Source of the DNA: Promethearchaeota archaeon
Lineage (GTDB): Archaea; Asgardarchaeota; Lokiarchaeia; Sigynarchaeales; SOKP01
Assembly (NCBI GenBank): GCA_016839845.1
Contig: JAEOTL010000163.1
Location: 1-6,470 of the forward strand
Length of the DNA stretch: 6,470 nt
Direction: 5' to 3'
Part shown: piece by piece, positions 1-5,976 of the stretch
Position numbering within the stretch: position 1 is the first letter of the stretch
Layout of the letters: every line of letters begins with the position of its first letter
The notes under the pieces: generated by a model
The model's input: the letters and a program-made list of their open reading frames with translations, nothing else
What the model was told of the DNA's origin: nothing
The model's database searches: none
Made by a program: the position numbers and the translations under genes

Positions 1-173
1 TCAACGGTTATATTAATACTATCAGTGGACATCCGCTTAATATTATCCCTGATACCATGATCCGCTTAATGAGAATTTCGGGATATGGGTTGACTATTAT
101 AGGTGGTATTTTGACGGGACTTGGGATACGTTTTTTAAAGAATAAACATATCTTAAGGCACGAGCTATTCTAG
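1..173 (+). CDS. C-terminal end of a membrane protein (partial)
   Basis: The gene enters from the left edge. The only frame open across this stretch begins at base 3 and gives 56 residues before a TAG at 171-173; the other two forward frames stop early. The peptide contains one hydrophobic, glycine-rich segment, GYGLTIIGGILTGLGIRFL (residues 27-45 of the visible part). It reads as a single transmembrane helix and is followed by a short basic tail (KNKHILRH). This is the usual look of a C-terminal membrane anchor, with the tail probably cytoplasmic under the positive-inside rule. The family and function cannot be recognised from so little sequence. The AT-rich region after the stop carries oligo-T runs that may terminate it. 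Confidence 0.6.
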   Translation, partial: NGYINTISGHPLNIIPDTMIRLMRISGYGLTIIGGILTGLGIRFLKNKHILRHELF

Positions 174-188
174 AGTTTTATTTATAAG

Positions 189-216
189 AGTTATAACTTC
201 CTATTTTTTTGTTTTT
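189..216 (+). terminator. Palindrome plus oligo-T runs, possible terminator
   Basis: Sixteen bases after the stop of the partial gene there is a perfect 10-base palindrome, AGTTATAACT (189-198). It is followed by T7 at 204-210 and T5 at 212-216. Archaeal RNA polymerase commonly terminates at oligo-T runs without needing a hairpin, so the T runs are the stronger part of the signal. The rest of the gap up to 346 is AT-rich and non-coding. A TATA-like TTTATAT near 274-280 could serve the next gene, but in DNA this AT-rich that is weak evidence. Confidence 0.4.
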
Positions 217-346
217 ATACTTCTATTGAAGATAAAAATATAGTTTTTTGAAAACCACTAATCTGTTTTATTTTTTATATCACTTCAAATTCTCTATGGT
301 TACCATCCAAATGAAGATCCTTACGCCATAGGAATAGGTCGTCTTT

Positions 347-2473
347 ATGCTGTATTTTAAAATTAATGACTATCTTACCCTTAAATTGGAAAATTCTCGT
401 ACTAATATTTACGTGAAAGGAAGGTTATTTAACCAATGTAAGTATCTGTTATTAGATATTCCTACTTCACGAGTACGTGAATATGACAATATCGGATCAA
501 TTGATGAGGCAGCGGATCAGTTAGACCGCTCTTTAGAGGGAAATCATAATAGTTATTCATATTTTAGGACAATCACTCTTGAAACGGAATTTTGGGGGCA
601 TTGCTCGAATATGCAGGCATGGGCAGAGAACGGTTATGATACTCGATTGTTACATCGAAACTTAGCATTTCCACTTTTAAAAACACTTGTAGATGCTGGT
701 GATCCTCAAGCCAGAAGGGTATTTAGAGAACAGATTGCTCTACGAATAGTAAGTGGGTATCCCTCTGTAGTAGAATTTTTATCTCAACAAGGCTATCTTA
801 CCTATCTTACAAAAGATGAGCTCCAAACCGTCTCAGAGGATCCCCAATTTATTTCTGGCCTCCTTGATAATTTTCTGTACTATAAAGAGAAACCTACTCA
901 TCTCGCCTTTTTCATGCGAAGTGCCTCAAATTTATTGCCAAATTTATTTCTTTATTCATTTTCGAATGAAAAATATCATCAACTTTCACATCAATTGCTC
1001 ACTCAAATAAAACAGTTACGGCATACTGAACAGCAACAAACTGTCTCAAAAATAATTGACAAACTAGAAGATGGCGAGTTTTATATTGATATCGAGGATA
1101 TTGTCAATATCTTTGGGCTCAAGTTTGTAGTATCATGCTTAACTCCTCAGCAACTTAGTTCCCTGTTCAGATATACGACGTTCAAAAACTCATTGCTTAA
1201 ATATGAACAGGAGATTCTTTTCATTGAAAATCATGAACTTTTGGATTTATCAGGAAAACGAATTAAAGACATTACGAAATTAGAGGGATTGGAAAACTTT
1301 AGTCATGTAACCAAGGTTATATTAGACAACAACTCTCTCACAGATATTAAAGGATTAGAGATATTACAAAATATCGAAGAATTAAGCCTACAGCACAATA
1401 ACTTTAAAGTATTAAGAGGGTTAGAACAGTTTCCTCGTTTAAAAAAGCTCAATTTAGCTCATAACAATATTACCAGACTCAATGGATTAAGCCATATCCA
1501 TAACTTAGAGGTATTAGACCTCTCTCATAATAAGATTTTAGAGATTGACTGTATGCAATTACCCCCTGCTGAATGTATTCATCTTAAGCATAACCTTATT
1601 ATGAATATTAGCCAACAGGATTGCCATAAATTTCGATTTGAATTTCAAATTAACGAATATTTATCTGCAAGTTTAGACAATGAGGATATCACAGTCTACA
1701 TTAATCAAGAACCCGCTATTTTTATCCAACAAGATCGCGTATATATTTATGAGAATGGGATGTTTCAGCGCCAAAGTTTGATTAATAATTCTGTTCCTGG
1801 GTTTTGTGAAGTAGAATATTTTATAAAGACCGCTCAAGAACACACAAAATCAAAGGTGTACATAACAGATTCATATCCCCTTGAACTTGAACAACTAAGC
1901 GTTACAGAATCTCCTATTCACACTCAGTTTCGAGTCTTATGTACTAATTTAAAGCTATGGGTGGAACATGGATTCGATTCTCGCCTACTTCATAAAGCTA
2001 TTGCCTTTCCTTTACTAAATAAGTTGGCTAAGCTCCAAAATCTAAAAACTGAAAATCCAATAATACACGAAGAATCTAAAAATCAGACTAAAACTCCTAA
2101 TAATTACCTACCAAGGAATAAAGCTCGATTAATCAGAACTAGCGTAGACCTCAAATATAAAAATATGAATGAAAGAAAGATTTATACTCATACTAATGAA
2201 TTATTCGCAACTATGAAGTTAACAGACAGAGATACTATTCAGATTAGAATCATGAATCCATTCAAGTTTAAAATCCAAGAGACCTCCGACGATTATCTCC
2301 AGATATTTCTGAAAGAAGCGCTGATAAAAATTAAGGAGCAGAACCCCCACTTAAGCGTGAATTATACGTTTGCAAGAAATACATCTTTTATAGAAAATAT
2401 TACTATAACCCATATTCATAGATCGACTCATTTGGACTTGATCAGTGAGAAATTTGGAGAGTTGGTAGCATAA
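347..2473 (+). CDS. Large leucine-rich-repeat protein with duplicated flanking module
   Basis: A 708-residue protein, probably cytoplasmic: no signal peptide or membrane segment is visible. Residues 1-118 form an unnamed module ending in a Cys/Trp/His-containing stretch, CSNMQAWAENGYDTRLLH (86-103). Residues 119-290 look alpha-helical. Residues 297-421 hold about five 22-residue leucine-rich repeats of the SDS22-like type (LxxLxLxxNxIxxIxGLxxx). Residues 429-564 repeat the N-terminal module, with CTNLKLWVEHGFDSRLLH at 532-549. The last 110 or so residues after a polar linker look like a further small domain. The ATG at 347 is the first possible start, since an in-frame TAG lies at 335-337, and the second module copy aligns from this methionine. 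The ribosome-binding site is weak (AGGT at 336-339). LRR domains generally bind proteins, so a scaffold or interaction role is an inference. From memory, similar LRR proteins are common in Asgard archaea. Confidence 0.85.
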   Translation: MLYFKINDYLTLKLENSRTNIYVKGRLFNQCKYLLLDIPTSRVREYDNIGSIDEAADQLDRSLEGNHNSYSYFRTITLETEFWGHCSNMQAWAENGYDTRLLHRNLAFPLLKTLVDAGDPQARRVFREQIALRIVSGYPSVVEFLSQQGYLTYLTKDELQTVSEDPQFISGLLDNFLYYKEKPTHLAFFMRSASNLLPNLFLYSFSNEKYHQLSHQLLTQIKQLRHTEQQQTVSKIIDKLEDGEFYIDIEDIVNIFGLKFVVSCLTPQQLSSLFRYTTFKNSLLKYEQEILFIENHELLDLSGKRIKDITKLEGLENFSHVTKVILDNNSLTDIKGLEILQNIEELSLQHNNFKVLRGLEQFPRLKKLNLAHNNITRLNGLSHIHNLEVLDLSHNKILEIDCMQLPPAECIHLKHNLIMNISQQDCHKFRFEFQINEYLSASLDNEDITVYINQEPAIFIQQDRVYIYENGMFQRQSLINNSVPGFCEVEYFIKTAQEHTKSKVYITDSYPLELEQLSVTESPIHTQFRVLCTNLKLWVEHGFDSRLLHKAIAFPLLNKLAKLQNLKTENPIIHEESKNQTKTPNNYLPRNKARLIRTSVDLKYKNMNERKIYTHTNELFATMKLTDRDTIQIRIMNPFKFKIQETSDDYLQIFLKEALIKIKEQNPHLSVNYTFARNTSFIENITITHIHRSTHLDLISEKFGELVA
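587..694 (+). repeat. Duplicated module core, copy 1 (within LRR protein)
   Basis: Codes for residues 81-116 of the LRR protein. Aligned without gaps to residues 527-562, I count 17 identical positions out of 36. These include the Cys, Asn, Trp, Glu, Gly, Asp, the RLLH block and AFPLL. The similarity is at protein level, so the duplication is old. Confidence 0.75.
1235..1609 (+). other. Leucine-rich-repeat block of the LRR protein
   Basis: Codes for residues 297-421. The consecutive units begin near residues 297, 321, 343, 365 and 387, and a degenerate sixth unit starts at 409. Units 2 to 5 are exactly 22 residues apart, with Leu/Ile at the usual positions and the Asn ladder (LDNNSL, LQHNNF, LAHNNI, LSHNKI). 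This is the SDS22-like spacing. Confidence 0.85.
1925..2032 (+). repeat. Duplicated module core, copy 2 (within LRR protein)
   Basis: Codes for residues 527-562, the partner of residues 81-116. The wider resemblance begins at residue 430 or so, where FQINEYLSASLDNEDITVYI matches the protein's own start FKINDYLTLKLENSRTNIYV. The LRR block is therefore bracketed by two copies of one domain. Confidence 0.75.
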
Positions 2474-2518
2474 AATTAATTAGAATGAAATTAATAGTAA
2501 TTTAGGCAAAAATATTCA

Positions 2519-2540
2519 ATTCTTGATAACAATCAAGAAT
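2519..2540. repeat. Perfect 9-bp inverted repeat before the GTG-start gene
   Basis: ATTCTTGAT (2519-2527) and ATCAAGAAT (2532-2540) are exact reverse complements around a 4-base AACA loop. An alternative pairing exists between AATATTC (2511-2517) and GAATATT (2537-2543). The element ends 14 bases before the GTG start at 2555 and lies 46 bases after the LRR stop. It could be a terminator stem (no T-run follows), an operator for a dimeric regulator, or a 5'-leader hairpin. The sequence does not decide between these. Confidence 0.6.
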
Positions 2541-2554
2541 ATTACGTATAGTGG

Positions 2555-3064
2555 GTGTATAAAATAAATCTTGAAGAATTAAAGAAAAAAATACCTGAAA
2601 TATTTTTAAAAGTTAAAAAAGATGTTAAGGGAGTAATTGGAAAACAAAGAGCTGGACTTAGCTTAGGATTAGTTGAAATGGGAATGTATCGAGGAGGATT
2701 TACTGGCGGGATGCATTTTTATCCTGGTACAGAGATCCTTATAAACAAATCACCCTTAAAGTTACTAATCGAGCACCAACCGTACGAAATCGTATGGGCC
2801 TATACATATCACGTTCTTTTGCAATTGTATATTAATTCATTAGGGATTTTAGATGAACAGCAATGTCGCGAAATGACACTAATAATCACAGAAAAGGTAT
2901 TTAAGGAAGAAAATCACCCTGCAGTAATACTTGCAAGAAATGGAATAGAGTCATTTTTTCCTAATTTAAAATTAATTTATGTACCTCCCGATCGGCGCCC
3001 TGATGGAATTTCTATCGAATATATCAGTAGTGATTATAATGATGGCTATCAATATTATTTATGA
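2555..3064 (+). CDS. Conserved-looking 169-residue protein, unknown function (possibly degenerate metallopeptidase-like)
   Basis: A soluble-looking protein with no signal peptide or membrane helix. GTG at 2555 is the only early start: an in-frame TAG lies at 2549-2551 and the next ATG codons fall inside the well-structured part (M42, M44). No convincing Shine-Dalgarno sequence precedes it. Visible features are a basic N-terminus, a glycine-rich segment (GMYRGGFTGGMHFYPG, 43-58), a helix-like stretch YHVLLQLYINSLG (85-97), and a C-terminal PNLKLIYVPPDRRPDG (136-151). The helix has the shape of a zinc-protease helix (LLHEYIHSLG-like), but Q90, L91 and N94 stand where His, Glu and His would be. 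From memory, related Asgard proteins carry the intact motif, and I cannot verify that here. If so, this copy would be catalytically dead. The family is not named and a non-enzymatic role is equally possible. The gap to the LRR gene is 81 bases. Confidence 0.75.
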   Translation: MYKINLEELKKKIPEIFLKVKKDVKGVIGKQRAGLSLGLVEMGMYRGGFTGGMHFYPGTEILINKSPLKLLIEHQPYEIVWAYTYHVLLQLYINSLGILDEQQCREMTLIITEKVFKEENHPAVILARNGIESFFPNLKLIYVPPDRRPDGISIEYISSDYNDGYQYYL

Positions 3065-3094
3065 GAACTATTCTATGAATACTATTTATGAGAA
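3047..3094 (+). repeat. 27-base-offset direct repeat across the stop codon
   Basis: Bases 3047-3067 and 3074-3094 match at 19 of 21 positions, offset by 27 bases (nine codons). The first copy encodes the end of the 169-residue protein, YQYYL-stop. The second, in the same frame, reads YEYYL-stop after the stop codon. This looks like a small duplication of the gene's 3' end. Confidence 0.7.
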
Positions 3095-3148
3095 ATTTGG
3101 ATAGCAAAAAGCCAAAAGGAGAAATCATTAAACATTCACACAATTAGA

Positions 3149-3158
3149 TTATATATAC
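3149..3158 (+). promoter_or_regulatory. Possible archaeal TATA box for the ligase gene
   Basis: TTATATATAC lies 66 to 75 bases before the ligase ATG. With the usual archaeal spacing of about 25 bases to transcription start, this would give a leader of about 40 bases containing the GGGA at 3215-3218. The DNA here is AT-rich, so a chance match is quite possible. Confidence 0.3.
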
Positions 3159-3223
3159 TTAAGAATCGTTAAAAATTCATGCCATAGAATCAAAAGACAA
3201 ATTATATTTAAAATGGGAATTAT

Positions 3224-5128
3224 ATGACTGAAAATCAACAAGATATTAAGGACAGAATTCAATTACTTGTAAAAGAAATAGAGCGCCACAGGTATTTATA
3301 TTATAATGAAACTCCAGAAATTTCAGATGCGAAATACGATGCTCTCGAGGATGAGTTGCGAGCACTTGATCCCGAAAACCCCATCTTATTTAAAATCGGT
3401 GTGGATCGCTCAGAATTATTCACCAAACGCGAACATATAATTCCGATGTCCTCTCAGGATAAGGTAACTACTCCCTCCGAGTTCAAGAAATGGGCAAAAA
3501 AGCGCAATTACACCCTATTCATTATCCAGTTTAAGCTGGATGGAATAAGTATCGAACTGCAATACGAGGATGGGATCTTTCAATATGCGGTGAGCAGAGG
3601 TGATGGTAAAATTGGAGATGATGTATCTGCTAATGTAGTGAGAATGAAAGGTTTTATTCCAAAACTTAAGGATAATTTTACAGGTGCTGTACGTGCCGAA
3701 ATTGTATTATTTCATAAAATATTTGAGCAAAAATATTCTGATAAACAAAACTGTAGAAACGCAGCAGCAGGGTTGGTACGGAGAAAGGATGGAATAGGAA
3801 GTGGCGATTTGAATTTAGTTTATTACGATGCAATCAGTCTAAGTGATGATGTAGTTTTTAAAAACGAGATTGAAAAACTGAAATGGTTAAAAGAGCAAAA
3901 TTTTCACACAGTTAAGACAAAAACTGTAAAGTCAATGCTAGAGGTAATCCAAACTCGTGAAGAGGTGATGACCAATATCAGAAATACACTGGAATTTGAC
4001 ATTGATGGCCTTGTTATTAAGGGTAAGGAAATTGACATGGAAGATATGCAGAGAGCAAAACCAATGAAACAGATTGCTTTTAAATTTCAAGCCGAAGAGA
4101 TTGAGACCATATTGTTAGATGTGGAATGGAGTGTTAGTGGACATAATTATACTCCCGTTGCAATTGTAGAACCAGTAAGTTTAATGGGTACTACAGTAAG
4201 TAGGGCAAGTTTAGCCAATCCTAATCTAATTGAAGAGCTTGGGATAAAGATCGGCTCAGAAGTGATAATTAGTAAGCGGGGAGATATCATCCCTAAAATT
4301 GAAAGTGTAATCAGAACTCCTGCAGAGAGTAAAAAGATTGAGATCCCTCAGGTATGTGAAGTATGTAGTACTAAATTAGCCAATGAGGGAACGAGATTAT
4401 ATTGCCCCAATGAAACTTGTCCTAAACGTTATTATCATCGACTTCGGAAATGGATTCGAAAATTAGGTGTTAAGCATTTTAGCGAAAAGCTAATGTTAAA
4501 ATCCTTATTTGATACAGGAAAAGTAAGGACTATTTCCGATTTCTATACCTTAAAGGTACATGATTTGACTCGATTTGAAGGAGTACAAGAAAAATCGGCA
4601 CAGAAAGCGTTGGATAATCTGTTTGCGGTACAAGAAATCCCTTTAGCCAAGTTTATTGCGGGATTTGACATTGAAAACATTGGTGAAGAGCTAACCCAAC
4701 GGGTTGTGGATGCAGGATATGACACCTTAGATAAGATTAGGAATGCTTCGGTACATCAATTATCGCAAATAGATGGCTTTGCCGATACTACCGCCCAATA
4801 TTTACTCAAGGGAGTAGCAAAAATGTATCCTGAAATGGCAAAACTATTACAAACCAATAAAATTAAAATAAAGGAGGCAAAAAGCATGGGAGGAGAGTTA
4901 GAAGGCTTAAGCTTTTGTATTACAGGAGCGTTGGAGACCTTTAAAAATCGTGCTGAGGCTCAACAATTTATCCAAGACCATGGGGGGATAGCTAAATCGG
5001 GAGTAACTAAGACACTCTCGTATTTGGTAACAAATAGTTCTGAGCTTACTTCAAAATATTTGAAGGCACAAGAGTTAGGCGTGAAGATCATTTCCGAAGA
5101 AGAGCTAAGAGCATTAGTTAATGAATAA
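3224..5128 (+). CDS. ligA: NAD+-dependent DNA ligase LigA (divergent)
   Basis: A cytoplasmic enzyme that seals 3'-OH/5'-phosphate nicks in DNA during replication and repair, using NAD+ as AMP donor. It has 634 residues, slightly short for LigA (about 670), with all domains in order. Domain Ia, the NAD-specific part, has Y26, D35, Y38 and D39 (ISDAKYD). The adenylation domain has KLDG at 104-107 (K104 nucleophile), SRGDG at 124-128, VRAE with E159, RNAAAG at 178-183, DIDGLVIK at 259-266, and K287 in FKF. An OB fold lies at roughly 295-365. The zinc finger uses C378, C381, C394 and C399. Helix-hairpin-helix repeats span about 405-545, and a BRCT domain 556-632. Oddities are Q102 where LigA normally has Glu, and an altered OB-fold GRTG motif. 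The ATG has GGGA at 3215-3218. Most archaea rely on ATP-dependent ligases, so acquisition from bacteria or a virus is plausible. It is probably cotranscribed with the zinc-ribbon gene. Confidence 0.96.
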   Translation: MTENQQDIKDRIQLLVKEIERHRYLYYNETPEISDAKYDALEDELRALDPENPILFKIGVDRSELFTKREHIIPMSSQDKVTTPSEFKKWAKKRNYTLFIIQFKLDGISIELQYEDGIFQYAVSRGDGKIGDDVSANVVRMKGFIPKLKDNFTGAVRAEIVLFHKIFEQKYSDKQNCRNAAAGLVRRKDGIGSGDLNLVYYDAISLSDDVVFKNEIEKLKWLKEQNFHTVKTKTVKSMLEVIQTREEVMTNIRNTLEFDIDGLVIKGKEIDMEDMQRAKPMKQIAFKFQAEEIETILLDVEWSVSGHNYTPVAIVEPVSLMGTTVSRASLANPNLIEELGIKIGSEVIISKRGDIIPKIESVIRTPAESKKIEIPQVCEVCSTKLANEGTRLYCPNETCPKRYYHRLRKWIRKLGVKHFSEKLMLKSLFDTGKVRTISDFYTLKVHDLTRFEGVQEKSAQKALDNLFAVQEIPLAKFIAGFDIENIGEELTQRVVDAGYDTLDKIRNASVHQLSQIDGFADTTAQYLLKGVAKMYPEMAKLLQTNKIKIKEAKSMGGELEGLSFCITGALETFKNRAEAQQFIQDHGGIAKSGVTKTLSYLVTNSSELTSKYLKAQELGVKIISEEELRALVNE

Positions 5129-5160
5129 ACTTTAATTATTTTCTCTATTTAAATTTAATC

Positions 5161-5166
5161 TGAGGT
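5161..5166 (+). promoter_or_regulatory. Shine-Dalgarno site of the zinc-ribbon gene
   Basis: TGAGGT sits nine bases before the ATG at 5176. It is one of the two best ribosome-binding sites in the window and supports translation of this very short gene. Confidence 0.6.
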
Positions 5167-5175
5167 TTACTAAAA

Positions 5176-5319
5176 ATGGCGAAAGATGTAAATTTAAAGT
5201 GTGGTTTTTGCGGACACGTTATAGAAACCATGAAGGATTTTAAAAAAGTACGACCAGGAAGAAAAACAATTCTTGCATGTCCGAAATGTGATGCAATTCT
5301 CTGTGGATGGTATGCTTAA
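5176..5319 (+). CDS. 47-residue zinc-ribbon protein
   Basis: A very small protein starting MAKDVNLKCGFCGHVIETMK and ending CPKCDAILCGWYA. Two knuckles, C9-x2-C12 and C35-x2-C38, make a four-cysteine zinc ribbon; a fifth cysteine (C43) follows. The 22 residues between the knuckles are basic (KKVRPGRK), which would suit nucleic-acid contact, although structural or protein-binding ribbons look the same. The good Shine-Dalgarno site, the intact cysteine pattern and the terminator 10 bases after the stop all argue that this is a real gene. It starts 47 bases after ligA on the same strand with no terminator between, so cotranscription with the ligase is likely. A functional link to DNA repair is only an inference from position. 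I do not recognise a specific family. Confidence 0.8.
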   Translation: MAKDVNLKCGFCGHVIETMKDFKKVRPGRKTILACPKCDAILCGWYA

Positions 5320-5329
5320 TTAAACCAAA

Positions 5330-5362
5330 AGGGATCACCTTTTTCTGATCCCTCTTTTTTTT
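5330..5362 (+). terminator. Hairpin and T8 intrinsic-type terminator
   Basis: AGGGATCA (5330-5337) and TGATCCCT (5346-5353) form a perfect 8-bp stem with an 8-base loop. One C follows, then eight Ts at 5355-5362. It lies just after the zinc-ribbon stop and before the next gene, so it should end the ligase/zinc-ribbon transcript. The form is that of a bacterial Rho-independent terminator. In archaea the T-run alone may be sufficient. Confidence 0.85.
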
Positions 5363-5401
5363 ATCTATTTTTCCTTTAAATAAATCTATGCTATTAAGAT
5401 A

Positions 5402-5405
5402 GAGG
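5402..5405 (+). promoter_or_regulatory. Shine-Dalgarno site of the 162-residue protein gene
   Basis: GAGG at 5402-5405, seven bases before the ATG at 5413, favours that start over the in-frame ATG at 5440. A TATA-like TTTAAATAAA lies at 5375-5384. Confidence 0.5.
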
Positions 5406-5412
5406 ATAGAAA

Positions 5413-5901
5413 ATGCATAATGTAAAAAAGCAAAACAAGATGTTGGATATTTTTGACAAGTTCATAGAAGAGAAGGAACTCAAGAAACGATTTCCATATA
5501 TTAATTGGGATGAGTTTGGTAAGGATTTTACCAAAGATATTGCACAGATTACGAGAATCAAAGGATTCGTGCGAGTTAAATATATTCCTAAAAATCCCTA
5601 CGTCAAGAAGGAAGACGATATTTTTACAAAAGTGCGAAAAGCAGTCACCTTCAGTGCATCGGGAAATATTTATGTATTACTTATTCATGATTTACATCAT
5701 GAGAAACACATCTATATGGGTGTGGTGTTGGAGAAAAGCAAAATACCCCCCGCATATCAAGGCATTGAGTTTACTGAGTTTTATTCTCCAGCTTCTAGTC
5801 GAAAGGGATTTAATCCAAAAATTCTCCAAGAGATTGGGGAAATTTATTTAGATCATCGTAGAAGGACAAGGGAAGGAAAGCCCTTAATAAAAGATGAATG
5901 A
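5413..5901 (+). CDS. Hypothetical protein, 162 residues, with histidine cluster
   Basis: I do not recognise this protein. It has no signal peptide or membrane helix and is rich in Lys and other charged residues, so it is probably soluble and cytoplasmic. An N-terminal charged helix (about residues 8-25) precedes a region with beta-strand character: GFVRVKYIP at 51-59, KAVTFSASGNIYVLLIHDLH at 76-95 and KHIYMGVVLEK at 98-108. A histidine cluster, H92, H95, H96 and H99, sits in a turn between the last two strands and could bind metal, but no standard catalytic motif is present. The C-terminus is a basic helix (EIYLDHRRRTREGK, 143-156). It has its own leader between the upstream terminator and its ATG, and hairpins downstream, so it is probably a single-gene unit. 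Coding is supported by the Shine-Dalgarno site and the length of the open frame. Confidence 0.75.
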   Translation: MHNVKKQNKMLDIFDKFIEEKELKKRFPYINWDEFGKDFTKDIAQITRIKGFVRVKYIPKNPYVKKEDDIFTKVRKAVTFSASGNIYVLLIHDLHHEKHIYMGVVLEKSKIPPAYQGIEFTEFYSPASSRKGFNPKILQEIGEIYLDHRRRTREGKPLIKDE

Positions 5902-5941
5902 GTTTATTTTTCTCATTCTGGATATTTTTCTTTAAATATCC
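5897..5941 (+). terminator. Two consecutive hairpins after the 162-residue protein gene
   Basis: Hairpin 1 pairs AATGAG (5897-5902, overlapping the TGA stop) with CTCATT (5912-5917); its loop contains T5 at 5907-5911. Hairpin 2 pairs GGATATTT (5920-5927) with AAATATCC (5934-5941), a perfect 8-bp stem with a 6-base TTCTTT loop. No T-run follows hairpin 2, but the T-rich loops could work as archaeal oligo-T terminators. The hairpins may instead stabilise the mRNA 3' end. Confidence 0.5.
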
Positions 5942-5976
5942 TCATGAATAATCCTCTCAAAAAATAGATTTCAAAA

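Noticed and set aside
296..331. 11-codon upstream open frame before the LRR gene
   Set aside because: Too short to support by sequence alone and without a ribosome-binding site; chance occurrence is likely.
816..1010. 64-residue open frame inside the LRR gene
   Set aside because: It lies in another frame of a well-supported long gene, has no ribosome-binding site and shows no recognisable protein features.
3199..3213. TATA-like ATTATATTTAAAA immediately before ligA
   Set aside because: Too close to the ATG: a transcript starting about 25 bases downstream would begin inside the gene.
4543..4725. Minus-strand 60-residue open frame inside ligA
   Set aside because: It is antisense to the conserved HhH region of the ligase, so it is best explained as a shadow of that coding sequence.
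5510..5851. 113-residue open frame overlapping the 162-residue protein gene
   Set aside because: The two frames conflict. The 5413 frame is longer and has a proper ribosome-binding site, while this one begins inside it without any.
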